Below, piece after piece: positions 35,306 through 48,561 of a stretch of DNA of 64,000 bases (position 1 is the first letter of the stretch; each line of letters begins with the position of its first letter). A program made the position numbers and the translations under genes. The stretch spans positions 70,591 through 134,590 of the forward strand of contig NW_003546475.1 of assembly GCF_000090795.2 (NCBI RefSeq). Direction: 5' to 3'. This DNA comes from Amphimedon queenslandica. Taxonomy: Eukaryota > Porifera > Demospongiae > Haplosclerida > Niphatidae. The notes under the pieces were generated by a model, which was given only the letters and a program-made list of their open reading frames with translations, did no database searches and had not been told where the DNA came from.

Positions 35306-38300
35306 ATGAAAGGTCTGTTGGTTTTTGTCGTCTCATTTTCTTTCTTGACTAGTGTCTTCTCCACATCATGCAGTGTAAGATTGCACACGGCACATTTTGG
35401 AGCCTTAGCCTTGTGCACACGACACCTTTTGGAGCCGTGTGCACTTCAATGTCACGTGTCTAAAATGTCAATTTTCATTTGTAGTGTCCCAGTGAAGACT
35501 CTCTTATTAGCAAGTTTAATCAAGTTTCTCGCACCTTGAATGTTAGGAGCTGTGATGGACTTTTGTGTATTCAGGAAGGCCACGATGGTTAGTGACAATA
35601 GCCTGTTTCAGTATTTGTAATGCTGCATTAAAACTTTAATTGCATCTATATTTGATCGTATAGCTACAAGTGACAAGATGACATTTTAAACCATAGACAT
35701 AATCTATTTATATTTTAACTGCTTTGCAACCCTGCCATCTTGTAAACTGCCAAACTTATTACTTAAATAAAAGAATTATATGCAGCGTCAGGGGCCATAA
35801 CATCAGTATTTTGGTTAAGAGTAGGAACTTCCTAGGAAGGTCAAAGAGAAGAGAAAAGGTGAAAAGTACTTAAGTAAACAAGTGGTTTGTGGTGTGATTA
35901 CTTATGGGCAAACAATGTGCTATGCACGTGCTCTATTGTGATCAGTATTAAGTAACTGAATCTATTTTATTCATGAGTATGTGCATCATGCGAGTTTTAA
36001 TTAAATTCACAGTAACATACCACCCAGAGAGAATTAGTCAATTTCTACCATGCATCTTCATTCTGGCCCATGCCTTCAACCATACTGAACTGATCCTCCC
36101 ATGCAAGCAAGCAATTCTCACTATGGAGGGTGATCTGTAATTTCACATGGTGCAAAAACACCGAAATCTGCAAAATAATTTATTTTATTCATAGTGTAGA
36201 GCATATACTTGATATTACTATCATGCACAAATCATAAAATTTACTTTTTATTAAAGACAATTTTAACACTACTATTGGTGGTCTGTAATTTCACATGGTG
36301 CAAGAACACCAAAATCTGCAAAATAATTTATTTTATTGATAGTGTAGAGTGTATACTTGATATTACTATCATGCACAAATCATAAAATTTACTTTTTATT
36401 AAAGACAATTTTTACACTACTATTATACCAGCGATGAACTATAATTCTTGGATTTATTTTTGTATTAAGAAAGGTTCTCTTATTAATAGCTATTAATTAA
36501 TGGTAAGGCATTGCTTGTGTGAGCATCTACATGCAACTAATTAGTAGTTTTTAGAAGTAATGTGTTATTTCAAGTTGAGTTTTGGCACAGATTTAGATCA
36601 GAGCCTTTCAGTGATTACATTCAAACAATGTATGATGCAGCAGCTTTTTGTCTGTTGATTGTCAAGGCTATTGTTCAAAAATTGGGAAAAGACCCTTGCG
36701 GTACTAATATTTTGCCAAAAATCACAAGGAGACTATAAAGAATTTTCTATTTTATAATTTTTTGATGCATATAGATGTACTTATGTTGTATATTAACTTT
36801 AAGCTGATTGCAATCAAGTTTGAATTTTTTTGAATTATAAAATTTGCTCAAAACTTGCGTCAACAACTAAAGGGCTTTAATTATTGGCCAAATTTTGTCA
36901 AAAATAACCAGGAGAAAATTTTCTATTTATATAATTTTTCTGATATATATACATGTATTCATTCCAATTAATTTTGGATTTTTATAAATTTTATAAGTTG
37001 TTTCAAATGTCATGTACTCAGTGTGTTTTATAGTCATGAAGCATGCTGTTTAGCTCCACATGGTTATTATGTTAAATTGCTCTTATTAATAAAATTTACA
37101 GTATTATTTTAGGAACTAGATTGTTGAGACAAAATGATAGAAGAACACATAATTTGGTCGGACAATTAGGCAAAATGTTCAGAAAGTGTCCAATGTCCAA
37201 CTGTTATTTCAGGCTTTGTAGATTGATTGTTAATGACTAGTTACTTTTAAGCTCAACCAGTAATTAACTTACACTAACAACCAGTAATTAACCAACCAGT
37301 AGTAACTTACACTAACAAACAGTAATTAACATACACTATGCAACACAGTTTATACAGGAATCAATGGAGCTCAACATTTTGCATGAGATAGAACTGTTTC
37401 CTATTTCACGAAGCTCCATTGACTCCTGTATAAATTGTGTTGCATGCAAAAAAGTTGAATAGTGTATGTTGGCTTTAAGTAATAATGATTATTTGATACA
37501 ACTTATACCATATAGCCGAAAATTTTTGTGGCCAAAAACTTTTGTAGTTTGGAATGACACCACAAAATTAAAAACCACAAAATATTTGCAGGTTAATGAG
37601 ATGCCTGTGTGCTTTACTGATGATCCATTAAAATAAAACCTGAATAGACTGGGAGCCACCAAAGCATGTGCATAATAATGCAAAATGGTGTGTTTTAATT
37701 TGGTGAATATAGCCATCAAAATACCCAATTCGCCAAAATTTGTTTCCTCAAAAATTACCCACTATACAGGGTTTTAATTTTATATATATATTCTATTTAC
37801 AATTTGTAGTTTGAATATTTCACAAGTTTTTGTATTTATTAATTTTGTTTGAATTTTATTTTTGTCTGTCAGCATACACGTCGCTGTCAGAATTCCTCTC
37901 ATTATGCATCCATTATGCATAGACATGTACTGACATGCAGCAAACTTTTTATAGGAAATAACAAAATTCATTTTTTATAGATCACAGTCATGAAGGTGAT
38001 GGTACTGGTGGACATCATGAAAAAGGAGATGGTGATCATGATGATGATGACCATGATGCAGAGAACTGTACTTCTTGTTCCACTATGTATAATCTTTGCC
38101 GTACTGTTATTCTCTCACTCAATCTCACAACTAATGATTGTCTTGAAGAGCATGATCATCATCATTCTAACAGTACTGATGGATCTTCGAAGCCTACTAC
38201 AGCTCAAGGTAATGAAAATAGCGTTATATTTGCAATTTCATTTTCTTTTTTAGCCTATGGATATGGCTTTCTTATGATTTGTTTTGTGAGTATCTGTTCA

Positions 38301-39659
38301 TTGGTTGGAGTTTTTTTGATTCCTCTTATGAAAAAGAATTCCCAAAGTGGTCGTCGGACATATGAATATGTATATGCCTTTATGGTTGCTATTGGAATTT
38401 CTGCCTTAATAAGTGATGCTGTGTTGCATCTCATTCCTCATGTGAGTAGCATTATCTGACTATAACTTAATTTATAATAATTATTGTTATAGTCATTTGG
38501 TCTTCATGCTCATGGTCATCATGAAGAAGAGGCAAGTAGTGATGGCCATGATCATGGCCACAGTGAAGAAGAATCTGAGAGTCAAGATTATCTCTGGAAA
38601 GCGTGTCTTGTACTAGTTGGAGTTTATGCTTTCTATGTGCTAGAGACTGTGCTGCATGGAATTACTGACTATATGAAGGTACTGTTTGCCACATACATTT
38701 TAATTACTTGCTCATTTTAAAAAAAATATGCATGCCCATAGTCACAAAAGAAATTCCTCTTAATTTTTTATTAATTATAGAGAAAATCTAAGTCTGAAGA
38801 GGATAATTCTGCTACCACTCAAACTTGCCCTAATGAAGATGGACACTATACTACAGATATTCCAGAAATGAAAGAAATTAATAGTGAAAATGAATCAGCT
38901 ATTAAGGTTTATTATATCTCTACTGAACTGATGACTTTTTCAACTACTTTTATGAATTCTGTTATAGGTTTCTGGCCAAAATGGCACTTCTAAAAAGCAG
39001 CCTGGAGAAATAGAAAATGTTCAATCAGAAGTGAAAGAGTCTTTTTTTAGAAGAATCGAACCAGTTGCTTGGTTGATTATTATTGGTGATGCTATGCACA
39101 ATTTTGCTGATGGTTTAGCCCTTGGAGCTACGATTGTTCAAAGCCTTACTCTTGGACTAAGCACAATGTTTGCACTTGTATTTCATGAGTTACCACATGA
39201 GCTAGGTAGGTATTTGAAACTAGATAAGTGATTTTTTGAATTGTGTTTAATGCATTTATTAGGAGACTATGTCATTCTTGTAAAGTCTGGTTTACACTGG
39301 AGCACTGCCTTGTTCTTTAATTTTCTTTCTTCCCTCACTGCAATTCTTGGTTTTTTTGTTGGTGTTGCAATTACTTCAAACAGTGAAGCAGCTAGCAGTT
39401 ACATACTTACAATGACTGCTGGATTGTTCCTTTACATTTCACTGACTGATTTGGTAAGAGCTGTAAATTTGTTACTCTATTTAACTATCAATTTTTGTAG
39501 CTTCCTGAATTGATTCATGGTGGAAATTATAAGTTGACAAACAGTGGTTGGCGATTTGTTCTGAGGTTCTGTTTGGTTAATTTTGGTTTCTATCTTTCCT
39601 TTGTTGTTCTTCTTCTTTTGTCAATTTATGAAGAGTGCCTGAATAAACTGATTGAGTAA
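35306..39659 (+). CDS. LIV-1 family ZIP zinc transporter (copy B, intact)
   Basis: A ZIP (SLC39) metal importer of the LIV-1 subfamily that moves zinc or similar divalent ions toward the cytosol. Exon 1 is a signal peptide (MKGLLVFVVSFSFLTS). The ectodomain starts CPSEDSLISKFNQVS and has paired cysteines (SCDGLLC). After a 2.4-kb intron (about 35590-37980) it continues into a His/Asp-rich stretch (HDDDDHD). Transmembrane exons follow: AYGYGFLMICF with LISDAVLHLIPH, a second His cluster HAHGHHEE, and the metal-site exon with HNFADGLALGA in TM4 and HELPHELGD in TM5 (split over an intron). The last exons carry AGLFLYISLTDL and end at TAA 39657-39659. All LIV-1 signature residues are present. It is one of three tandem copies. 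Confidence 0.92.
35382..35443. promoter_or_regulatory. Cluster of metal-response-like motifs in ZIP-B intron 1
   Basis: Three TGCACAC cores, matching the MRE consensus TGCRCNC, lie at 35382-35388, 35414-35420 and, inverted, 35437-35443. Two sit in a direct repeat, GCACACGRCAC-TTTTGGAGCC. Binding by an MTF-1 homologue is an inference. Confidence 0.4.
36131..36424. repeat. Two-copy tandem repeat, period 148 bp
   Basis: The block beginning TCTGTAATTTCACATGGTGC at 36134 repeats at 36282 with few changes. It is in ZIP-B intron 2 and non-coding. Confidence 0.85.
37339..37444. repeat. Inverted repeat with 33-base arms
   Basis: TGCAACACAGTTTATACAGG...AGCTCC returns inverted and ends at 37444. An outer ATACACTAT/ATAGTGTAT pair (about 37331 and 37462) extends the structure. 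It is in ZIP-B intron 2 and is probably a small MITE. Confidence 0.7.
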
Positions 39660-40054
39660 TTCTAATACTTTGTGGACCTGAAACTACCTGTAGCGTTTTT
39701 GTACTTTAGGCGAGACTATTGTTATTTTTTGGCTGTTTCGTTTTTTTTTTGCTGTTTCATTTATTATAATTTTGTAGCCAAAAACTATTGATAACTCATG
39801 TGCGTAGGCGGATAGAATGGAACATGGGAAGTATTAGTCTCGCGAGCCAGACCATTCCCCAGCCTGGCTCGCGAGACTAGGGAAGTATGGAGTAGGCGAT
39901 AGTAGGGCATCGCTAGTCTCGCTAGCTAGACCATTCCCCAGCCCAGGGCATCACAGTTCGATCACTTTAGCAGCCATACCACTTCTCTGGACCAAAATGC
40001 CGAATTTTTGTTGACTGTTACAACAGTACTGTAAGCCTACATTTCACTTGATCC
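39660..40054. other. Spacer after ZIP copy B
   Basis: This holds a compact hairpin at 39835-39879 (TAGTCTCGCGAGCCAG with its inverse) and a diverged second half-copy at about 39910-39950. No gene is seen. Confidence 0.5.
39835..39879. repeat. AGTCTCGCGAGCC hairpin
   Basis: TAGTCTCGCGAGCCAG and its inverse flank a short ACCATTCCCCAG spacer. A shorter relative lies just downstream (GCTAGTCTCGCTAGC), suggesting a repeat family. Confidence 0.65.
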
Positions 40055-41390
40055 ATCAGAGTTTTCACTGAACTGAATAATTCACGTTAAAAATTTTGTG
40101 TTGTTCACTGATTGAATTTCTCACAGGTCAGTACCATCAAGAGTGGAAACCCTAAATAAAATAATTCAGTATCCACCTTGGTACTATGTATTTGGTACCA
40201 TACAAGATATTGGCGGAAGTAATATTTGGTGTTGAAAGTTAATTAGCATATTTTATACCAGCACCCTGTGCAATCAAATTAAAACAAAATGGCGAATTTT
40301 ATATTAGTGGATTCTGCATAAAACCACCAATTGCCAATATTACTTCCTTGCCCAAATAAATCATTTTTTATTTTCACAGAAATTTATTTTCATAATTATT
40401 ATTAACAATTTTCACTTTTTTGTAAATTTTTTTCCCTTTTCAGGCTTTAGACACGAACCAGAAATTAATTTTGTTAAAAAAATAAGGCCAACAATCATAT
40501 TGCTTAGTGCTTATAACCTGTGCGTTAGTTCACCCTTGTCACTTCCTTTGAAGTAAAGTATGGATACTATACTATTAAATGTATGCTTGGAAATTTTCAC
40601 AACAGGTGGGCAGTATGATACCAAAGTACTCATATATCCGATACCAAGTACTTGATACCAAATCCTGGTATCGATGTGTGGTACCATGCCCAATTACACC
40701 TTTTTGATCATTTGATGTCATAATGACAGTCACACCTTTTTATAATTATAAAATGGCAGCTCATTTAATAACTAGTTATAACTTATTTGTGCATGTGCAG
40801 TGCTGACTGCTCATTAGTACTCAATGGTACCAATCAACTCAGACTACTTGCTATCGGTATCAATTACAAATTTCTTGATTCATTGGTATCTATAGCAAAA
40901 GTAGCAGCTCTGACTTTAAGCATGGATGTAAGAAGAACTGCTCATTTGCTTTTTTGCTTTTCTTCCACTCATTTGTACTGCATTCTGCCAACCAGGGGAG
41001 TGGCTTTGTATGGCTTCGGGCCTTTGATGTCAAAGTGAGAAGTGACATACAGGTTATGTATTATTGTAATGCTTGAAGATAAGAATGAATCTACTTTAGT
41101 TTCAATTTTAGCTATACATGACTTTAACTTTTATACTTTTGAATCCTTATACATGTAACTTTAAAATTTGTGTGTGAAATTCTATGTACATGTAGCTTGG
41201 CTTATTTTAAAATTTCTAAATTTTTATTTTTCATAATTGTGTGTAATTTTTATTTTTAGCTAAGAGTTTTAATTTTGACCATTTATGGAAGGATCAATGT
41301 GGAACACCTGTTTTGCACCAGAGGCTACAATTCCTCGTACATAAATTTTTGACAGTTCTTTTTATTAATGGACCGACTCATAAAGTAAAA
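40055..41390 (+). pseudogene. Truncated RNF14 copy (exon 1 end, intron, exon 2 start)
   Basis: TTGAATTTCTCACAGGTCAGTA near 40105 matches the end of RNF14 exon 1 (GAATTTCTCACAGGTTAGTA). After an intron of similar length, 41258-41390 matches the start of RNF14 exon 2 (TTATGGAAGGATCAATGTGG, ACACCTGTT). It has frame breaks and lacks the RING domains. The match stops near 41390. Confidence 0.82.
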
Positions 41391-41459
41391 TATGTTAATA
41401 CATGTATAGTAATTATTTTGTTATTTGCTCTATTGGGTCATTTTCACCAATTCAGTTGT

Positions 41460-44400
41460 GTTTACATTATGCATGCATACTACACGTAGTTTTCAATTTT
41501 AAGACATAATAGGCAAATTTTAAACATTAAGAGGGGTGAGCAAAACCAAAAGTTTTGATTGAATAGCAATCATTCATTGTTCCTAGCTTTTGTTCATAAA
41601 CATGATAGTATTTCAGCTTCGTGGAACTCTACTCAACCAAAGGGCACAGCATTATATGTCATCAGATAAGCATTGGCTTTTCTTAACTACTTACTCTTCT
41701 AAATTGAACTTTGTTGCTTAAAAGTGGTCTCTTTTAGAAGGAGACCCATCATTCCTATCCTGGAATATTCTGCTTTTGACTCAATTGATGGATTGAATAT
41801 AAGAACTGAAGAATCTTCAGAATTGAGAGTTAGCCTTACGCTGGCATCACTTCGTTGTTACAGGAACTGAAGTGTGGGTGGTTTATTAACTTTATTATTA
41901 GAAATACAAACAAACAAATGTGCTTTTTTGTATTTCTTATTCTTGTTGGGGGATTGCTTTCACTCTTTTTTTGTCCCAGTTAGTGTAATCAAGTATCATA
42001 GCTTTTGAATAATAGTGTCAAATTTATTTTGGTATTTCTACATACGTGTAACTTTTATAATAATGCTATGGTGGGTAATTTTTTTAGTATTTATTTTGTG
42101 AATATATTTCAAACCAAATAATTGTATGTACATGTACTATATACTTTTAACTTACTACTGTATAGAGAGATACTTTTGTAGCCCAAAATTTCACTAATCC
42201 ATTCAAAAATCTGTTTGTGGTTAATTTTCACTTTTTGCCATCTTGAACCTTATTTCATCATATTTTTCTAATTGTTTTTTGTGAATTTAGAACCATAAGA
42301 CTTGCATAAATTGGCCACAAAAATATCTTGCTATTAGGTATAATAATTAATTTTAGCCTCCATATGACTTATAATTTTTGTTTGAATTTCTAAATTCATA
42401 GTGATTGGCAGTTTTTAATATGGCAAATTATGGCTCTTTGCTCCAGGGCTTCCCAAAAAATGTGCTAAGTTAGCTAAACAATATGCTTAATAAGCTGACA
42501 AGCAGCTAGTATGCCTAGATTTTGAAACAACTTCAAAAGTTTATAAAAAATTCAAATTTGATTGAAATCAGCTCAAATTTTCTACCCAACATAAAAACAA
42601 GCTTTAAAATAGAGAATTTTGTCCTATTCATTTTTTGACAAAAATTTGGCCAAAGTTCCTGAACTATAGTACAGGATGTTTGGCCTGATTTTCTGTCAAT
42701 TTTTTTTTAATTTGTAAAAAAATTGGAATCAGTTCACAGTTGATGCACAACATAGGCACATGTAGAAAAAATTATAAAAGTGGAGAATTCTCTTCTACTC
42801 TTTTTTGACAAAATTTGCCCAAAGATGAGGGCTATAACCTTTAATTATCATTAACCCAATTTTTGAGCAACTTTAAAAGTCTTAAAGATGCAAAGTTGAT
42901 CAAAATTTTCTGTACAATATAAGAGCATGTATGTTTACTTTTAAAATTAGATGTTCATTTTATGAGTTTAAAATCACTGACAAAAAGCTGCATGAGCATT
43001 GTACTGAAATCCTGTAGGAAACCCTGATATGCTCTTGGGTATGTGCCTAATAGCTCAAAATGGTTAACAAATCAAATTATTAGTTTAGCAAAATAAAAAA
43101 TAGTCATAGCTTACAAAAATTATGCAAATCAAACACAAAAAGCATGATGTTACACAAAATTACAAAGTCTGACTTTATGACCATACAGCTAGCTATATCC
43201 ACTGTTCAATCTACTTATAACTTATTGACTCAGTTGGTACACTATATCCAATAGAATTGGCAACATGTCAAATTAACCACGAAGTTGCTTCCAACTATGG
43301 GCTTTATAGAGCCTGTAATAAACAGGATAAATCATGCATTCACACCAGACACTAACTTCATTAGCACTCATTACGTATCATTGCATAATATTCACTAATT
43401 TTACTGATAGCTTGACCTCTTATTTTCACTTTCTGTGGCATAAAGGCAGCTCAGGTTGGCAATGCATCAGAGTAGCATACCCCTATGCTATGCTATACAG
43501 TGAAGTTGTATGATTGTAAAATTAGGCTCCATTACATTAGTCGTGCATTTTTCTTCTGAAGTTGATGAGCCCAATAATTGAGCTCGAAAATGTTTGACTC
43601 CAAGTACTATGCCCAGACATTTTTCAACTTTTGAGTATCATCTTTTTTAAGTGTCCTGCAAATGGTAAAGCGTAGCGCATTTACTGACTTCAAGCTCATA
43701 AGTACATTTGGTGTGTTACGTGGAGTCCCTACTTAATGAATAACTCCTTTACTGTAATTTGTGCTGGTTTATCATCCCAGCTTTAGCTGCAAAAAGTTAC
43801 TTCTCTTTGACTGTATAATCTTTTCTCCCTCTATGTCATTTGTTGAGTATTAACCAAAATAATAGTAATTCATCATTTTCACTCTCTTTAATTGCTTTTT
43901 CCAATTATCATTGGATGGCTTCTCATAATTTTTCAGACTCTTCTGATCTTCCTGACTGCCAACATTAAAACTGTCTGCGGTATGCCACCTCTACCCACCA
44001 AAATTTGTAACAGACTGATTTACAGTAGCTCAGCAAAGCTCTTCCAAAATAATAACCATAGCTAACAAAAACTATTAAACTATATATGAAGTAGACACAA
44101 AAAGCTTGAGGCTGCATAATGTTAAAGTTATGCAAATAACAAAAATAAGACTGGCGTTATGGTTAGCTCACTATTCAATCTATGGGTAACGCTGTTGACT
44201 TGTAGTACACTATCTAATGGAATTGGCAGCATGTCAAATTATTAACAAAAAAAGTTGTTTTGAGTGAACTTTACGGAGCAAATAACAAAAGTAGTAAACA
44301 AAATGAGAATTTCACACAGGCATTAATTTCATCGTTACATTGCATATCAGTATTATAACATGCACTAACTAACATTGTATTGTGTACATAAGATATGTAG

Positions 44401-46370
44401 ATCTTCAATAGTTTTATTCCAAAACTCTTCTGCATTGTACTAGTATGCAACTGATAATTTCTAGCAAGGTATGTAGTACATTATGTTACTATTATTACAG
44501 TACAATGGGTAGTATATTGTGATTCTCAGCCTATGTAAAAAGCTGCTTTAATAGTTAGTTTATTTTTTCTAATGCATGCATGTACACAACATGTAGTAGG
44601 CTTGTAGGCTGTAGCCAATTTTGCACAATATTATGTGTATGGTAGACAAGTGTGAGCCAATTTTTGATGAACTTAGAACATTCAAATTAGAGCCAAACTT
44701 ATTAGCTCAGTTTTCTACAGGCTTTAGCTTCTTTTTAGTAAATTTTTTAATTTGCTCAAAAAATGTTGACAATATATCTCATACTGGACCACTGGTGCAT
44801 GTATTTTTACATTTTCTAATACAAATACATGTTCTTATGTTGTGTAGAACGTAGAGCTGATTTCGATCAAAATTAAGTTATTTATTGATTTGCTGAAAAT
44901 TTGGACCAAAGCCAAGTACAGGATATTTTGTCAACATAGGCTCTGACAGAATTCTCCATTTTATAATTTATATATATATATATATGCATGTTTTTATGTT
45001 GTGTAGAAGTTTTAAGCTGATTCCGATCAAGTTTGGATTTTAAATTTTAAAGTTGCTTTATATATAAGTCTTAATCAGCTCACTTGGCATGCTTTGTAGG
45101 AAACCCAGCTGCTGTTTTTCACTAATGAATTTGACTCCCTTATCCTATGCAACTGCTTCTGATCCCAAATTTTTATCCTATAAAATGTTTTAGTACTAGT
45201 TCATATAAAAAAACATACATTTACATAAATGTTTTAATTATTTAGGAAATAATGTGTATGAGCTATTTACATGCATGTATGTTTTAACGTTTGTCTCAAG
45301 ACCATTCACATTTATTTACCACCATGAATCTTGTTTAAATATGCTTCAGGCTCTATTTCATGAAACAAGTTGTGTGTCTAATTGTCTGTATACCGTGTAG
45401 AATTCTATATAGTTTTAACAAATTAATTTTATGTACTAAATAAAAGAATAATTATAATTAATTTTTTGATCATTTATAGCAATGGAATGAAAAATACTTA
45501 TGATAAACCCTAATTGCCATGTTAAATTATGCAACACATTTCATTTTTATGATACCTGGACTATTAGCCCTTGATTTAAATCTATATTCCTATGTATACA
45601 TTTATAACTTTCTCTCAGTTTTCTTTGTATATAGGTACACTGCATTATAACTGATGGAATTGTGTACAGCTAATGTACATGTGTAACATTTCATTATAAA
45701 TTTGGTTTACTTCTTAGAGCCAATTCAGAGTACACATTAAAAGTGCCATCCAAGTTTGACACTGTGAGTAGTACAAATGTTCTGCCTACGATCAGACTTC
45801 CGATGTCCAAGTGAACATTTCTTATCTTATGTAGAGGCAATTAAATGTGCGTGTTAGTACATGATCAATGTATATTTTTACATGTTTTATCTGCTTATTT
45901 TGTTGTAATTGTAACTGATCCTATAACTTGATCTGCCATTTGAACTTTAACTTTTCAAATGAAATGCTATTTAACACATTATATATACCTTTTGCTAAAA
46001 TAATTAATGTAGCATGACATTTCAATTTTATTCCTGTACTTATTGTTATAGATAATTAATGCCACAAGCAAAACAAGTAGGAGTGTGCTGATGATGAAGA
46101 AAAAAGGAAGAAAGTGGGAGAAACGCTTTATGAATAAAGAATGAAGTAATGATCAGCTATCAAATACCATGGTGACACCACTTAAAGTGAACTAATCAAT
46201 ATTATTTCATCTGCCTCATTATTTCAACGGTCTAGTCAGGCCTAGGCCAACTCTATATGTTCATAGTCAGGCTACTACTCTGCATACTACTCTACTGATC
46301 AGAAACTTGATTAATGAACTCTCTACCAAACTCTCCCAGAGTTTTAACAGTGAACTGATTTCGTATTGAA
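41460..46370 (+). pseudogene. Duplicated ACBD5 intron and degraded exons
   Basis: Segments near 41490-41870 and 45715-45790 match ACBD5 intron 4 at 28270-28900 and 29925-29990. At 46050-46370, recognisable but broken copies of the exon starting ATAATT..ATGCCACAA and the next exon (GGCCAACTC, TCAGGCTACTA) appear. They have deletions and stops, and the tail-anchor exon is missing. It directly precedes ZIP copy C, just as real ACBD5 precedes copy A. Confidence 0.82.
42440..43030. repeat. Divergent tandem units of the dispersed AT-rich repeat
   Basis: At least three diverged units carry GAATCAGCTCAAATTTTCTA, then ACAACATAAGAGCATGTA and GAGAATTTT. Related copies lie near 8760-8990, 24000-24190, 29560-29720, 36650-37000, 44640-45090, 52900-53520 and 60340-60430. 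Confidence 0.65.
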
Positions 46371-46633
46371 CAAGCTTAGTACTTACTTTTTTTATTTTTG
46401 GTTTTATAAATAGTTTACATGTTTACTATAACTGATACAGATATGTCCTTATAATGTGAATTATTCTTTCATTTATAGTGATCACTTGTAATGCATGCCA
46501 TGGTAATGCATAGATAATGATTATCTATGGTAATGCGCGTATAAATGACCACGCCCCCTTTGAAATTGCATAAAAGCACTATAGAACCGAGGCAGATATC
46601 TGCAGATAAAAATTCGACAAGCAAAAGGTAGTC

Positions 46634-48561
46634 ATGAAAGGTCTTTTGATTTTAGCTGTCACTTTTTGTCTCTTGGCTCTTGCTTTCTCCCAAAGCTGCC
46701 CTGTAAGAAAAACTACTCAATGCGTCGCGTGAGCGCGCACAGTACCGTGTAGCGTAACGGCCAGCCACTGTGTTGTGCGCACTTTAAATTGCATTTTGTA
46801 ATTTTGATGATAATGTTATTAAGTTGTCTGAACTTTTTACTTATAGTGTCCTACTGAAGATGAGCTTATTGGAAAGTTCAACGAAGTGTCTCAAACCAAG
46901 AATATGAGCGACTGTGATGGGCGTATGTGTATGCTGGAATACGATGACCTTGACCACGATGACCATGATCATGGCCATCACCATCGCCGCCGCAATGAGG
47001 GCCATCACCATAAGAACTGTTTTAATTGTTCAACAATGTATGAACTTTGCCATGATATTATTCTCGGACTCGGTCTCACAACTCAAGAATGCCTTAGTGA
47101 TCGTTTTCGTAATGGTACTGAAGGATCTTCCAAGCCCACTACAGCTCAAGGTAAGAGTAAGATTTGCCACATTACTCTAATTCATTCACCTTTCTTTTCT
47201 AGCTTATGGATATGGTTTCCTCATGATCTGCCTTGTCTGTCTTTGTGCATTGATTGGAATTTTCCTGGTTCCTGTCATAAGAAATAAATCCCAAGGTGGT
47301 CGTCTGTTATTTGAATATACATATGCCTTTATATTTGCTATTGGAGTTTCTGCTTTACTAAGTGATGCTGTATTGCATCTTATTCCTCATGTAAGAATGT
47401 AGCATTTTCTGAGTAGCTTATTTATAGTGAGTGTTACAGGCACTTGGTCTTCATAGTCATGGTCATCATGAAGAAGATGATGACCATGATCATGATCATG
47501 ATCATCATAGTGATGAGGAAGAATCTGAGGAGCATGCGTATCTTTGGAAAGCAAGTCTGGTCCTACTTGGAATTTATGCATTCTACTTGATAGAGGTGGC
47601 AATGCATGGACTTAGTCACTACTTGACGGTACAAATAATAATAATAGTTAATACAATATTTTGTAAGCACACTACAACTTTCCAAAGTTGTTTAATCGTC
47701 CGGTTAAATATTTTTAGCTAATATTTTTAATAATAAAATGATAAGACCATCATTTATAGAAAAAATCAAAATCTGGTGAACCTCCTCATGCTACCAATCA
47801 TGCTGCTCCAGTTGAAGATGGGAACTATTCAGCAGAAATGAAAGAAACTAAAGAAGATAAAGAAGATAAGGTTTGTTATAAGTATGAATTCAATTAATTA
47901 AGACTGTAGCCTGCACAGGATCAGCCAATAGTTGATATGAAAAAGCCTTTTTTCTCACGTATCGAACCGGTTGCTTGGTTGGTTACTGTTGGTGGTGCTT
48001 TGCATAATTTTGCTAATGGTTTAGCTCTTGGATCTACTGTTGTTCAAAGTCTTACTCTTGGACTAAGTATAATGTTTGCACTCGTATTTCATGAGATAAC
48101 ACATGAGCTAGGTAAGTAACTGAATGATCAGTGGTATTGTCTATTGTGTTGTAAATTATTAGGAGATTATGTCATTCTTATTAAGTCTGGTTTAAAATGG
48201 AGCAGTGCCTTGTTCTTTAACTTTATTTCATCTCTTTTTGCAATTCTTGGTTTCTTTATTGGCGTTGCAATCAGTTCAAACAGTGAAGATGCTAGCACTT
48301 ACATACTTGCTATCACTGCTGGGTTGTTCCTTTACATTTCTTTGACTGATTTGGTAAGAGTTGTAAATCATTTTTCTACTATACTATTAATATTTTGTAT
48401 AGCTTCCTGATTTAGTCCATGGTGGGACTTACAAGTTGTCTAAGAGTGGTTGGCAATTTGCTATGAGGTTCCTGTTGGTTAATTTAGGTTTCTTTATTTC
48501 CTATGCACTTCTTCTTGTTTTGGCACGTTATGAAGAGGATCTGGATGAACTCATAAACTAA
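46634..48561 (+). CDS. LIV-1-like ZIP transporter with altered metal motifs (copy C)
   Basis: This is a paralogue of the gene at 35306 with the same exon order. It has a signal peptide (MKGLLILAVTFCLLALAFS), an ectodomain from CPTEDELIGKF, paired Cys, and a dense His region (HDHGHHHRRR). A second His run in the cytosolic-loop exon is HDHDHDHHSDEE. Transmembrane exons are intact to TAA 48559-48561. In TM4 the LIV-1 HNFADG is HNFANG, and in TM5 HELPHELGD is HEITHELGD. The first change removes an acidic metal-site residue. The frame is open throughout, so the gene appears functional, perhaps with changed metal preference or rate. Introns are much shorter than in copy B. Two metal-response-like motifs lie in intron 1 (46733-46739, 46776-46782). 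Confidence 0.92.
46733..46782. promoter_or_regulatory. Metal-response-like motifs in ZIP-C intron 1
   Basis: GCGCGCA (the complement of TGCGCGC) at 46733-46739 and TGCGCAC at 46776-46782 fit TGCRCNC. The intron is unusually GC-rich for this window. Function is an inference. Confidence 0.35.

Noticed and set aside
36131-36424. Possible CRISPR-like array
   Set aside because: There are only two 148-bp copies without spacers in a sponge intron, so it is an ordinary tandem duplication.
46886-47287. His-rich + strand frame continuing past a GTAAG site
   Set aside because: The part before the donor is real ZIP-C coding sequence; the continuation is intron read-through.
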